Positions 1 through 8,112 of a stretch of DNA of 62,436 bases are shown here, in pieces. The DNA comes from Candidatus Pelagibacter sp. Its GTDB lineage: Bacteria; Pseudomonadota; Alphaproteobacteria; Pelagibacterales; Pelagibacteraceae. The translations under genes were made by a program, and so were the position numbers. The stretch lies in the NCBI GenBank assembly GCA_028404615.1, contig JAOOBT010000006.1, positions 1 through 62,436 of the forward strand. Reading direction: 5' to 3'. Each line of letters begins with the position of its first letter. Position 1 is the first letter of the stretch. The notes under the pieces were generated by a model that worked only from the letters and a program-made list of their open reading frames with translations, did no database searches and was not told the origin of the DNA.

Positions 1-511
1 TTTCAATTTTTTCATTAATTATTTTAATTTGTGCTCTAGTATCATTATTTAAAAGCTGTTCATTTGTAAGCAATGGTATTGTATTTTTAGTTTGTGAAAT
101 AAATTCTATTAGCTTACTTTTATCTTGATTTTTAATGCCTGATTTTTCAATTTCCATAGTGATTTTGTTTAAATTTTCTGTTTCAGTTTCTATTACAGAT
201 GTACTCTTAAGTTGACGTTCTTCTATTGGAAAAAGATATTTAAGCGAAAGAAGTGACTCATTTACTTTACCAACTTGGCAAAGCTCATTTGCTGACTTTG
301 GAAAAAAAGATTTAGCTATATCCCATGAATAATAAAGCCATACTAATAATAGAAAACTGCTTCCTACTATTACCCAATGAATTCCTCCTTTTGCTCTTTC
401 AGGATTTCCAAATACAGCGTCAACTTTTTCAGTTCTAATTAACTTTCTTCCATAGAGAACACAGCCTACTATGGCGAAAAAAAATAAAAACGTTAAAAAA
501 CCTGTGATCAT
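1..511 (-). CDS. N-terminal part of a membrane protein, probably the taurine transporter permease (TauC-like); runs off the window
   Basis: An open frame starts at 511 directly after the TAA stop of tauB (512-514) and stays open to position 1, about 170 residues. Two hydrophobic segments are visible, near residues 4-20 and 47-66, followed by a long polar, Glu/Lys/Asn-rich stretch that looks helical. The position downstream of tauA and tauB makes this the place where the permease TauC is expected, so I infer an N-terminally extended permease whose EAA-loop domain lies beyond the window. The visible part has no permease motif of its own, so a separate small membrane protein is the alternative. 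The frame and start are well supported; the function is only inferred from position. Confidence 0.55.
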   Translation of the reverse strand, partial: MITGFLTFLFFFAIVGCVLYGRKLIRTEKVDAVFGNPERAKGGIHWVIVGSSFLLLVWLYYSWDIAKSFFPKSANELCQVGKVNESLLSLKYLFPIEERQLKSTSVIETETENLNKITMEIEKSGIKNQDKSKLIEFISQTKNTIPLLTNEQLLNNDTRAQIKIINEKIE

Positions 512-1309
512 TTAAATTTCTTTTCCCATAATTTCCTCTTCCATATCCCATATCATTGAAAGAATTTCCTCTCTCTTAGATACGAACTCTTTATCATTTT
601 TGATATCTCTTAAATCCCCTTTAAGACCCATCGATGCGAAAGGTAATTTATATTCTTTATGTATTCTTCCTGGTCTTGGCGCCATCACATAAACTTTTTC
701 TCCAAGTAATAATGCTTCCTCTACAGAGTGGGTGATTAGAATTATTGTCTTTCCAGTTTCTTTCCAAATTTTGAGAACTAAAGATTGCATCTTTTCTCTA
801 GTCAAAGCATCTAAAGCCCCTAAGGGTTCATCCATTAAAATTAATTCAGGATCATTTATTAAACATCTCGCTAGAGCTACTCGCTGTTGCATCCCTCCAG
901 ATAATTGATAAGTAGGAGTATTACCAAATCCTTTAAGCCCAACTATATCTAGCCATTCATCAACTTTCTTTTGAGTTTGAGCAACGTCCTCTTCCTTCAT
1001 TCTCAAACCAAAATTTACATTTTCAGCAACAGTAAGCCATTCAAACAATGCACCTTGCTGGAAAACCATTCCTCTATCAACACCTGGTCCATTAATTTCT
1101 TTATTGTTAAGTGTAATTTTTCCTGAGGTAGGCCTAATAAACCCTGCAGTAATATTTAATAAAGTTGTTTTCCCACAACCTGAAGGTCCTAGTACAGTTA
1201 ATAATTCTCCTTTTTTAATCGTAAAATTTAAGTCTTTAAGAGCGTGAACAGTTTCTCCTTTAGGAGTTTTAAAAATCATATTTAAATTTTGAGAAATCAG
1301 ATCACTCAT
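512..1309 (-). CDS. tauB: taurine/sulfonate-type ABC transporter ATP-binding protein
   Basis: ATPase subunit that powers periplasmic-binding-protein-dependent uptake of taurine or a similar sulfonate at the inner membrane. The 265 residues carry Walker A (GPSGCGKTT, 41-49), a Q-loop glutamine at 84-85, the signature LSGGM at 136-140, Walker B ending in MDEP at 159-162 and the H-loop histidine at 194. The length and the sequence around these motifs are typical of the TauB/SsuB/nitrate group. It follows tauA on the same strand after an 81-bp gap that holds a strong terminator-like hairpin, and the next gene starts on the base after its stop. Substrate cannot be read from an ATPase; taurine is inferred from the neighbouring aminotransferase and alanine dehydrogenase. 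Confidence 0.88.
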   Translation of the reverse strand: MSDLISQNLNMIFKTPKGETVHALKDLNFTIKKGELLTVLGPSGCGKTTLLNITAGFIRPTSGKITLNNKEINGPGVDRGMVFQQGALFEWLTVAENVNFGLRMKEEDVAQTQKKVDEWLDIVGLKGFGNTPTYQLSGGMQQRVALARCLINDPELILMDEPLGALDALTREKMQSLVLKIWKETGKTIILITHSVEEALLLGEKVYVMAPRPGRIHKEYKLPFASMGLKGDLRDIKNDKEFVSKREEILSMIWDMEEEIMGKEI

Positions 1310-1335
1310 AAAAGAACTATATTAGATATTTTTAT

Positions 1336-1372
1336 AAAAAAATAGGCACCAATTTATTAGATTGGTGCCTAT
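1336..1372 (-). terminator. strong hairpin plus T-run between tauA and tauB (intrinsic terminator or attenuator)
   Basis: A perfect 12-bp inverted repeat, ATAGGCACCAAT at 1342-1353 and ATTGGTGCCTAT at 1361-1372, encloses a 7-base loop. Read on the minus strand it is followed at once by seven Ts (1342 down to 1336). This is the classical shape of a rho-independent terminator placed just after tauA. As tauB lies downstream on the same strand, partial read-through would give much more tauA than tauB transcript, a common arrangement for binding-protein-dependent transporters. Confidence 0.85.
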
Positions 1373-1390
1373 AATTTTGTTGTTCAAGAA

Positions 1391-2329
1391 CTACGGTAAA
1401 AACTTAGTTGTTACTGTACCTCTTGGAGTGTCAAAACCTTTTAAAAACTTAGCAAGGTTACCACTCTTCATAGATTTTTTTGTTTCTTTTGGTGTTAAGA
1501 ATTTGAAGCCACTTAAAGTGTCTTTCATGTCAGCAACTTTCATTTCTGACTCTTTTGACATAGCTTTCATATCACTTCCACCATTTCTGTATCTCTCATT
1601 AGCTTCATGAGTTAATTCTACGAAAGCCTTCAACATACCAGGATTTTCTTTCATAAATTTATTCGTTACAGAAACGATATCTATTCCCATGATACCTCCA
1701 GCACGAGCTTCATCAACTGTTAAAAGTCTTGTTCCAACAGCAGTGGCTGATTTAATAGAGTTACCTCCGAATAGACATGCCATTACAACGTCACCACTTA
1801 CTAATGCGGCTGCACCCTCTTCAGGGTCCATTGCAATAATGTTCATTTTTTTTCTGTCAGCACCAACTATTTTCATACTTTCAGTAAAAACATATTCAGC
1901 CATTGTTCCTAATGGAACAGCAACTTTTTTACCTTCAAGTTCAGAAGCATTAGCTTTAGTAATACCAGACTTATTAGAAGTAACACATGTTGTTCCTCCC
2001 ATTCCGTACTCCATTGCAACGTCTACTAAACTGATTGGCGCCTTTGCCTTAACTGCATTTATGTAAGGCATTAAACCTTGTGAGTAAGATATATCGATAT
2101 CTCCTGCTAACATAGCATCAGTCATTGCTACACCATTCGTAAAGTTAGTCCACTTTACTGGCACACCAAGTGCTTTTGCATATGCTTTTTTGTTCATGTC
2201 CTCAAGATTTGGAGATGGCCACTCCAAAAAGTACGCAACTCTCACTTCTTTGGCAGCTGAGTTAGCTACTGTAGCTGTTAGAGTAAACGCAAATAAAATC
2301 CCAAGAACTGTGCTTATTATTTTTTTCAT
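1391..2329 (-). CDS. tauA: taurine-type ABC transporter periplasmic substrate-binding protein
   Basis: Secreted binding protein of 312 residues that captures the substrate in the periplasm and delivers it to the permease. Residues 1-25 form a signal peptide: a Lys-Lys start, a hydrophobic core and a small-residue end (VANSA). The mature part resembles the SsuA/TauA/NMT1 fold, with VRVAYFLEWPSPN at the first strand and a central MGGTTCVTS stretch. It is the promoter-proximal gene of the minus-strand tau run and is transcribed away from the aminotransferase gene; the terminator-like hairpin just downstream should favour its expression. Taurine specificity is inferred from the Tpa/Ald neighbours; another organic amine or sulfonate is possible. 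Confidence 0.85.
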   Translation of the reverse strand: MKKIISTVLGILFAFTLTATVANSAAKEVRVAYFLEWPSPNLEDMNKKAYAKALGVPVKWTNFTNGVAMTDAMLAGDIDISYSQGLMPYINAVKAKAPISLVDVAMEYGMGGTTCVTSNKSGITKANASELEGKKVAVPLGTMAEYVFTESMKIVGADRKKMNIIAMDPEEGAAALVSGDVVMACLFGGNSIKSATAVGTRLLTVDEARAGGIMGIDIVSVTNKFMKENPGMLKAFVELTHEANERYRNGGSDMKAMSKESEMKVADMKDTLSGFKFLTPKETKKSMKSGNLAKFLKGFDTPRGTVTTKFLP

Positions 2330-2420
2330 AGTTCTCCCATATGGTTTGTTTAATACTAAGATTTAAAATTAAATTGATTAAGAAGTAAATAGTTGATTAG
2401 ATATGTAAGGCCATATTGAT

Positions 2421-2448
2421 TTTACAACTAAAGATTGTATGTTATAAT
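2421..2448 (+). promoter_or_regulatory. likely sigma-70 promoter for the aminotransferase-ald pair
   Basis: TTTACA (2421-2426) and TATAAT (2443-2448) are separated by 16 bp, 38 bp upstream of the aminotransferase ATG at 2486. TAGTTG near 2391 and CAACTA near 2425 form a loose inverted repeat around it that could be an operator. The site lies in the 156-bp divergent gap shared with tauA. Read by eye only. Confidence 0.55.
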
Positions 2449-2485
2449 TCTTGTCAAACTATAACAATAGTCTACAAGTTGAATT

Positions 2486-3829
2486 ATGAGCACTTCTAAC
2501 AGAACTAATATACCTAATTCTTTAAATGAGCACTGGATGCCATTTACAGATAATAAAACTTTTAAAAAAAATCCAAGATTAATTACTGACGCAAAAGGAG
2601 TTTATTTAACTAATCATCAAGGTAAAAAAATGATTGATGCAAGCTCTGGATTATTTTGTAATCCTCTTGGTCACGGAAGAAAAGAAATTACTGAAGCTGT
2701 TTCAAAACAATTAGATAAACTAGATTATTGCCAACCATTCAATCAAGGTTATGGAGGATCATTTGAACTTGCAACAAGAATAGCAAAGAAAACTCCTGAA
2801 GGAATTAATAGAATTTTTTATACAATTTGTGGATCTACTGCAGTAGAGACAGCAATTAAAATAGCTATTGCGTATCACAGAGCAAAAGGTGACTCAAAAA
2901 GATTTAGATTTGTTGGTCGTGAAAGAGGTTATCATGGAATGAATATTGGAGCGACTACCGTTGGAGGAATGATTAACAATGTGAAAACTTTTGCTAGTGT
3001 TTTAATGCCTGGAGTTCAACATATGAGACACACTCATTTACCGGAACATAAATTTGTAAAAGGTCAACCAGACACAGGTGTTGAAATGGCTGAAGATTTA
3101 GAGCGAATAGCTATGAATTTTGGAGGGGAAAATATTGCTGCGTGTATAGTTGAGCCAATTGCAGGATCAACGGGTACATTAGTTCCACCAAAAGGTTATT
3201 TAAAAAGAATAAGAGAAATTTGTGATAAACACGGAATCTTACTTATTTTTGATGAAGTAATTACTGGATGGGGGAGAACTGGTTCTGCTTTTGCTTCACA
3301 AGAATTTGGCGTTACACCTGATATGATTACGATGGCTAAAGCTACTACAAATGGAGTTATACCAATGGGAGTTGTTGCAGTAAAAGAAGAAATGTATGAC
3401 GCTGTATTAGACTCATCAAAAAATCCAGAAGGTACGCCTGAATTATTTCATGGATATACATATTCTGGAATACCAGCAGCAGTCGCAGCCGGTTTAGCTG
3501 TTCAAGATATATTTGATAAAGAGGATATTTTTAAAAGGGCAAAAGATATGTCCCCATATCTTCAAGACGGATTACACTCTTTAAAAGATTTAAAAGAAAT
3601 CGTAAGTATTAGAGGTTATGGAATGATGGGAGGAATTGAGATGAGAATGAAAGATAAACCTGGAAAGGCTGGTTTTCAAACCTTCAAACATTGTTACGAT
3701 GCTGGCGTAAACTTCAAAAACACTGGAGATTCCTTGATTATAGCCCCTCAATTTATATGTGAGAAAAAACATATAGATGAGATTATAGAAAAATTAAGAA
3801 CAGGCATTTCTAACTATTCAAAGTCTTAA
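2486..3829 (+). CDS. tpa: PLP-dependent omega-aminotransferase, probably taurine:pyruvate aminotransferase
   Basis: Class III (omega-amino acid) aminotransferase of 447 residues. It is expected to move the amino group of taurine to pyruvate, giving sulfoacetaldehyde and alanine. Visible PLP-site elements are CGST (115-118), YHG (149-151), DEV (256-258) and the Schiff-base lysine in MAKATTNG (K285). The family also includes beta-alanine:pyruvate and other omega-amino acid enzymes, so taurine is inferred from the divergent tauAB genes and from ald, which starts on the base after this stop and can regenerate pyruvate from the alanine formed. No sulfoacetaldehyde acetyltransferase (xsc) lies in the window. 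Enzyme class is firm, substrate moderately so. Confidence 0.82.
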   Translation: MSTSNRTNIPNSLNEHWMPFTDNKTFKKNPRLITDAKGVYLTNHQGKKMIDASSGLFCNPLGHGRKEITEAVSKQLDKLDYCQPFNQGYGGSFELATRIAKKTPEGINRIFYTICGSTAVETAIKIAIAYHRAKGDSKRFRFVGRERGYHGMNIGATTVGGMINNVKTFASVLMPGVQHMRHTHLPEHKFVKGQPDTGVEMAEDLERIAMNFGGENIAACIVEPIAGSTGTLVPPKGYLKRIREICDKHGILLIFDEVITGWGRTGSAFASQEFGVTPDMITMAKATTNGVIPMGVVAVKEEMYDAVLDSSKNPEGTPELFHGYTYSGIPAAVAAGLAVQDIFDKEDIFKRAKDMSPYLQDGLHSLKDLKEIVSIRGYGMMGGIEMRMKDKPGKAGFQTFKHCYDAGVNFKNTGDSLIIAPQFICEKKHIDEIIEKLRTGISNYSKS

Positions 3830-4942
3830 ATGATCGTTGGAGTTCCAAAAGAAATTAAGCTTCAAGAGCATAGGATCGGATTAACACCAGAAAGTGTAAA
3901 AGTTTTAGTTGAGAGAAATCACGAAGTGTTAGTTGAGAATAATGGAGGTTTAGAGGCTGGATTTACCAACGAGGATTATCTTCAAGCTGGCGCTAAACTA
4001 ATTAGCACTCCTGAAGAAATTTTTAAAACCGCTGAATTAATCGTTAAAGTAAAAGAACCTCAATTAAATGAAGTTAATATGATAAGAGAAGGACAAATAA
4101 TTTATACCTACTTACATTTAGCTGCCGCAAAAGAATTAACATTAGGTTTAATGAATTCAAAATCGATATGCATAGCATATGAAACAGTAACTGATGACAA
4201 TGGTCGTTTACCGTTACTAGCCCCTATGAGTGCTGTTGCTGGTAGAATGTCTATTCAAGCTGGAGCTCACTGCTTGGAAAAAAATCAAAAAGGTAGAGGC
4301 TTGCTAATTGGTGGAGCTCCAGGAGTAGACTCTGCAAATGTCGTTATACTTGGAGGCGGAGTAGTTGGAGAAAATGCAGCAATTATAGCTACGGGCATGA
4401 GAGGAAAAGTGTATGTAGTTGATAAATCAAAAAAAAGATTGGAAGAATTGCATAAAAGGTTTGGTGACAAAATTATTCCAACAGAGAGTGACAAAACAGA
4501 TTTGAAAAAACTAATTTCTGAATGTGATCTATTAGTAGGAGGAGTTTTAATCCCAGGAGCAGAGGCACCTAAACTTGTAACAAAAGAGATGATAAAGTCT
4601 ATGAAAAGAGGTTCAGTTATTGTGGATGTTGCTATTGATCAAGGAGGATGTGTTGAGACAAGCAAACCCACAACACATGCTAACCCAACTTTCATGGTTA
4701 ATGAAGTTGTACACTATTGTGTAGCAAATATGCCAGGAGGTGTCCCAAGAACATCTACAATGGCACTCAATAAAGCAACTTTGCCTTTATTATTAAAACT
4801 AGCAGACCAGGGTTATAAGAAAACTTTAAAAGAAAACAAAAATTATCTAGCTGGTTTAAATGTTTATAGGGGAGAAATTACTCATAAGGGAGTATCTGAC
4901 GCATTTAATTTAAAATATACCCCTGCCTTAGAACTATTATAA
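3830..4942 (+). CDS. ald: alanine dehydrogenase
   Basis: NAD-dependent oxidative deamination of L-alanine to pyruvate and ammonium. The 370-residue length is exactly family-typical. The N-terminus (MIVGVPKEIK) with R15, the VKVKEP stretch near K73-K75 and H96 in TYLHLAA match known active-site elements, and the nucleotide-binding glycines are GGGVVG at 176-181. The C-terminal part keeps MPGGVPRTST. It abuts the aminotransferase with no gap, so both are almost certainly cotranscribed: the pair would turn taurine nitrogen into ammonium while recycling pyruvate as amino acceptor. No clear terminator follows; 4943-5050 is A+T-rich spacer. Confidence 0.93.
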   Translation: MIVGVPKEIKLQEHRIGLTPESVKVLVERNHEVLVENNGGLEAGFTNEDYLQAGAKLISTPEEIFKTAELIVKVKEPQLNEVNMIREGQIIYTYLHLAAAKELTLGLMNSKSICIAYETVTDDNGRLPLLAPMSAVAGRMSIQAGAHCLEKNQKGRGLLIGGAPGVDSANVVILGGGVVGENAAIIATGMRGKVYVVDKSKKRLEELHKRFGDKIIPTESDKTDLKKLISECDLLVGGVLIPGAEAPKLVTKEMIKSMKRGSVIVDVAIDQGGCVETSKPTTHANPTFMVNEVVHYCVANMPGGVPRTSTMALNKATLPLLLKLADQGYKKTLKENKNYLAGLNVYRGEITHKGVSDAFNLKYTPALELL

Positions 4943-5050
4943 AAAACAATCTTTTCTTAATCATTTTGGGTCAAGTCTGTTTTTTTAAACCCATTTTGCT
5001 CCTCACTATTCTTTCAAATTTTTTTAATTCTGCTTTAATTCTATTTAAAT

Positions 5051-5236
5051 ATGAGTACCCAATTCAATATAGATAATAACCAGTCAGAATTTAATAATTC
5101 TCAGAGTAAAGTCAAAGTTACTGATCTCCTATCTAGATTAAATGAGGAAAAAAAGATTGAGAAAAAAAGAAATCTTGCTCTTGGCGTAGCCGCAGTTTCT
5201 GCAGTTACCGTTTTTGGTATAATACTTACAATTTAA
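5051..5236 (+). CDS. small single-span membrane protein, function unknown
   Basis: A 61-residue protein that I cannot assign to a family. It has a polar Asn/Gln/Ser-rich N-terminus, a charged helical middle (LLSRLNEEKKIEKKRN, about 25-40) and one hydrophobic segment at about 42-60 reaching the C-terminus, so it would be a tail-anchored inner-membrane protein with the N-terminus in the cytoplasm. It stands alone between ald and a tRNA gene. The regular amphipathic-then-hydrophobic design and clean ATG argue that it is real, but there is no functional clue. Confidence 0.6.
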   Translation: MSTQFNIDNNQSEFNNSQSKVKVTDLLSRLNEEKKIEKKRNLALGVAAVSAVTVFGIILTI

Positions 5237-5312
5237 TTTAATATTTTCACCATTTTCAACACTAACTAAACTAATGATTTAGTTAGTTAAATATATTATA
5301 AACATCGCCATT

Positions 5313-5389
5313 GGCGAGGTAGCTCAGTTGGTTAGAGCACAGGACTCATAAGCCTGGGGTCGGCGGTTCGAATCCGCCCCTCGCTACCA
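5313..5389 (+). tRNA. tRNA with anticodon CAU, probably elongator tRNA-Met
   Basis: A complete cloverleaf is readable. The acceptor GGCGAGG (5313-5319) pairs with CCTCGCT (5379-5385), with a terminal G-U pair. The D stem is GCTC/GAGC, the anticodon loop CTCATAA puts CAT at 5347-5349, the T arm is GGCGG TTCGAAT CCGCC, and CCA is encoded at 5387-5389. The G1-U72 end and the lack of three G-C pairs in the anticodon stem argue against initiator tRNA, and the CGCTACCA end resembles alphaproteobacterial elongator Met. CAU could also be a lysidine-modified Ile tRNA. The closing pair of the anticodon stem is A-G (5344/5352), a mismatch. Confidence 0.93.
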
Positions 5390-5404
5390 TTAAAATTTTT
5401 ATAT

Positions 5405-6133
5405 TTAAATTATTTTTTTTAACTTTTTCAAGGACATTGATGAATTTTTAGGCATCTTTGGAAAACTATTTTTATTTATATAAATTTTTTTGACATTTTT
5501 ATTATATCTTTTTGCAAATTTATAAACTGACATTGTTTTACCTCCAATGTTTAAAATACCTCTTTTATTTAATATTTTTTTAAAAATTTGAATAAAATCA
5601 TCATGAAAAATAAAATTAGTTATCATATTCGCGTAAGCTCCTTTATGAATAAAAGGTTTTTCAGTCATACTTACTCTAAGAATGAGAGAATTTTTATACA
5701 TCTGAACTGCACATTCAGCACCAAGTTTAGACCATGCATAATTATTTATGGGTAATAATGCATCCGTTTCTTTGTAATTTCCTTTTGTACCGGGATAAAC
5801 ATAACTAGATGAAAAATATATTAATTTTATGTTTAATTTTTTACAAGCAATTACAATATTAGATGTACCAATAATATTTAAGCTGATACTTTTTTCTAAA
5901 TTTTTTTCATGTAATACTAAAGGTCTTGATAAACCAGCAAGATGAACTAAGTATTTTGGTTTGATTTTTTTTAAATATCTAATTATTGAATTTACTTTGA
6001 GTATATTCAATTCACTTTTTTTTGGAAAAAAGTAATTTCTTCCAACGTGTCTTTTTAATACAGAACCAAATCTACCTTGTCCTCCTGTAACTACAATTTT
6101 CTTTTTATTTAACATGTGAAATCCATTTTCCAC
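5405..6133 (-). CDS. SDR-family sugar-nucleotide reductase (RmlD-like)
   Basis: Short-chain dehydrogenase/reductase of 242 residues with an NAD(P)-binding TGGQGRFG near 16-23, the SELNIL stretch near 40-45 typical of the RmlD/RfbD branch, a serine pair near 109-110 and the catalytic Y132-x3-K136. It is somewhat shorter than RmlD. As last gene of the rfbBAC run it is the natural candidate for the 4-keto reduction that finishes a dTDP-deoxysugar. Its start overlaps the end of the methyltransferase; the ATG at 6133 has a purine-rich GGTGG just upstream, while the ATG at 6115 gives the more usual MLNKKKIVVTGG start. A different SDR role (epimerase or dehydratase) cannot be excluded. Confidence 0.75.
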   Translation of the reverse strand: MENGFHMLNKKKIVVTGGQGRFGSVLKRHVGRNYFFPKKSELNILKVNSIIRYLKKIKPKYLVHLAGLSRPLVLHEKNLEKSISLNIIGTSNIVIACKKLNIKLIYFSSSYVYPGTKGNYKETDALLPINNYAWSKLGAECAVQMYKNSLILRVSMTEKPFIHKGAYANMITNFIFHDDFIQIFKKILNKRGILNIGGKTMSVYKFAKRYNKNVKKIYINKNSFPKMPKNSSMSLKKLKKII

Positions 6134-7301
6134 CTTTTCTTTTAAACATAAATTCTTTTTTTAAAATTTCATTTTTATGATTCCACGAGTTTAAAATAGC
6201 TATATCTGGGTAATTATTTCGAAAATATTCGGGGCTTTTAATTGGAATATGTGTACCTGGTGTAAATTTTCCAATTTTTTCCTTTGTGGAGTCAACTACA
6301 TAATCTATGTAATTGTGATCTATTCCACAATAATTTAGAGCAGTAGTACTTTTTGCTGAAGCAGCGTAACCACAAATTTTTTTACCATTTTTTTTGAGAT
6401 TCTTTATTTTTAATCGAAATTTTCTTCGAGACTCTTCGCATTGTTTTTTAAATTTAATACATGAATTAATTTTATTTAATTTATTTAATTTTTCTTTCTT
6501 TAATAAATATTTAACTTTTTTATTCACTTTATATATATGTTTTCTTGCGATTACATATCTCATCGAGCCGCCATGTGTTTTTTGTGGCACAGCATTTATT
6601 AAATCAAATCCAAAACTGTTAAAAATACTCTTTACTGAATGTAAAGAGAATATAAAAACGTGAGCGTCATAAATTTGATCATATGAAACTTTTTTAAACA
6701 TAGACCCAAGGTAAGGTTCTTCAAAAATAAATAATCCATCTTTACAAAGAGAAAAATCTATACTCTTAATCAAATTTTTTAAATCCGGGATATGACAAAT
6801 AACATTTGCAGCACAAATAAGATTAATCTTCTTTTTAAATTTTTTATTTTTAGAAATATTTTTATAATTAAAAAATTTTGAAATAACCTTTAAACCTTTT
6901 TCTCGGGCAATGTTAGCTACATTTAACGAAGGCTCAAAACCCAAAACATTATATTTTTTTTTTAAAAAATTTAATAAAAAAGTTCCATCATTGGACCCCA
7001 CCTCAATTATTTTATCATTTTTTTTAAGATAGTTTTTTTGAAGCCATTTAAAAAAATTATTGAAATGATTAACCATGAATTTTGATTTATGTGTAAAAAA
7101 TGGATATTTATTGTTAAATATTTGAGATGACTTAGGATGATTACCCACTTGGAACAAATAATTTTTTTCATTAAAACCAACTTTTAAATTGTAGAAAAAT
7201 TCTTTTCGAAAATCTTTTTTAAGTAAGAAACCGTTAGCCATAGGCATTTTGCCAAAAGACATAATAGTTTTAATTTTTTTCTTTGTAACTTTGCAGCGCA
7301 T
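6105..7301 (-). CDS. sugar-nucleotide C-methyltransferase (NovU/TylC3/TcaB9-like), divergent
   Basis: A 398-residue protein with the three-part plan of the family that C-methylates dTDP-keto-deoxysugars: N-terminal domain (about 1-75), SAM-binding Rossmann domain (IIEVGSNDGTFL at 98-109, GFEPS at 121-125) and a C-terminal domain with HGGSMRY and GYAASAKS followed by LNYCGI. Two things are odd. The N-terminal domain normally holds four zinc-binding cysteines, but only C3 is left here. The usual Tyr-His-Glu-His active-site motif reads Tyr-Asp-Ala-His. It sits between the DUF4422-like gene (1-bp gap) and the reductase (overlap). Family is clear; the ring position methylated, and even full activity, are not. 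Confidence 0.8.
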   Translation of the reverse strand: MRCKVTKKKIKTIMSFGKMPMANGFLLKKDFRKEFFYNLKVGFNEKNYLFQVGNHPKSSQIFNNKYPFFTHKSKFMVNHFNNFFKWLQKNYLKKNDKIIEVGSNDGTFLLNFLKKKYNVLGFEPSLNVANIAREKGLKVISKFFNYKNISKNKKFKKKINLICAANVICHIPDLKNLIKSIDFSLCKDGLFIFEEPYLGSMFKKVSYDQIYDAHVFIFSLHSVKSIFNSFGFDLINAVPQKTHGGSMRYVIARKHIYKVNKKVKYLLKKEKLNKLNKINSCIKFKKQCEESRRKFRLKIKNLKKNGKKICGYAASAKSTTALNYCGIDHNYIDYVVDSTKEKIGKFTPGTHIPIKSPEYFRNNYPDIAILNSWNHKNEILKKEFMFKRKGGKWISHVK

Positions 7302-7302
7302 C

Positions 7303-8112
7303 TTAATAAAAACTTTCTTTATTTAAATCGTAAAAAATAACTGGCCAAATTTTTACTTTCGAATATTTATTAAACCAATATGAAATAAATCTCTCCATTA
7401 AGAATGCGTAAATTCTTGTATTTCCATATTCAGCCTTTTTAAAACCAAATATCTTTTCACAACGTTCTAACCATGGAAAAACAGTATTATAGAAACTATC
7501 AATTAATTTTTTATTTTTAATAATAAACATATTGCCTCGATTATAATAATTTTGGTTTTCCATAAAAAATTTGAAATCTTCTTTATCATTGTCTTCTAAC
7601 ATTTCTATTGCTTTATCTAAATTTCCAAATCCATGAAAAGAATCAAAATGTAATTTTAGGTTTTGATTTTTTTTTAAAAAATATTTTGGTTTAAGAATAA
7701 ATGATCTTAATCCGTGTTTTATAATTCTCATTTTAGACCATCCATCCATAAAAATGTTTTGACCTAATATTACATCATAATTATTCCAATCATCTGGCAC
7801 ATTTTGTAAAAAATCCTTTATAGAATTAATTGTAGCTATATTTTTCTGGCTAGCCCAAAAACGCCTATATGCACAAAAACCTATCCAAGTTTCTTCATTG
7901 ATTTCAGTTAATTTGTTTTTCCAAAACCAATAATGGAAAGTATATTCTCCATAAAAACTATTTTTGTTTGAGATATTTTCGTTTGTATTATCTCTTAACC
8001 AATTTGAATTAAACTTATTATTTCCAAGACCAACTGGAATATATTTTAAAGTTTTGATTTTATTATAATCCTCATCATTAAGACTTAAACAATACATTAA
8101 TAAATTGCTCAT
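7303..8112 (-). CDS. DUF4422-like protein, putative polysaccharide glycosyltransferase
   Basis: A 269-residue cytoplasmic protein. Short stretches match the pattern I know from the DUF4422 family of capsule/exopolysaccharide loci: IPVGLG (25-30), WLRDNTNENIS (38-48), YGEYTFHYWFWKN (54-66) and CAYRRFW. Members occur in polysaccharide clusters and are thought to be glycosyltransferases. The gene lies tightly inside the rfb run, one base after rfbC, so it may transfer the sugar made by this cluster or a neighbouring residue. The functional call is inference from family and context. Confidence 0.65.
   Translation of the reverse strand: MSNLLMYCLSLNDEDYNKIKTLKYIPVGLGNNKFNSNWLRDNTNENISNKNSFYGEYTFHYWFWKNKLTEINEETWIGFCAYRRFWASQKNIATINSIKDFLQNVPDDWNNYDVILGQNIFMDGWSKMRIIKHGLRSFILKPKYFLKKNQNLKLHFDSFHGFGNLDKAIEMLEDNDKEDFKFFMENQNYYNRGNMFIIKNKKLIDSFYNTVFPWLERCEKIFGFKKAEYGNTRIYAFLMERFISYWFNKYSKVKIWPVIFYDLNKESFY

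Noticed and set aside
4943..5050. Possible terminator after ald (GGGT ... ACCC)
   Set aside because: Stem is only about four pairs with a long interior; not a convincing hairpin.
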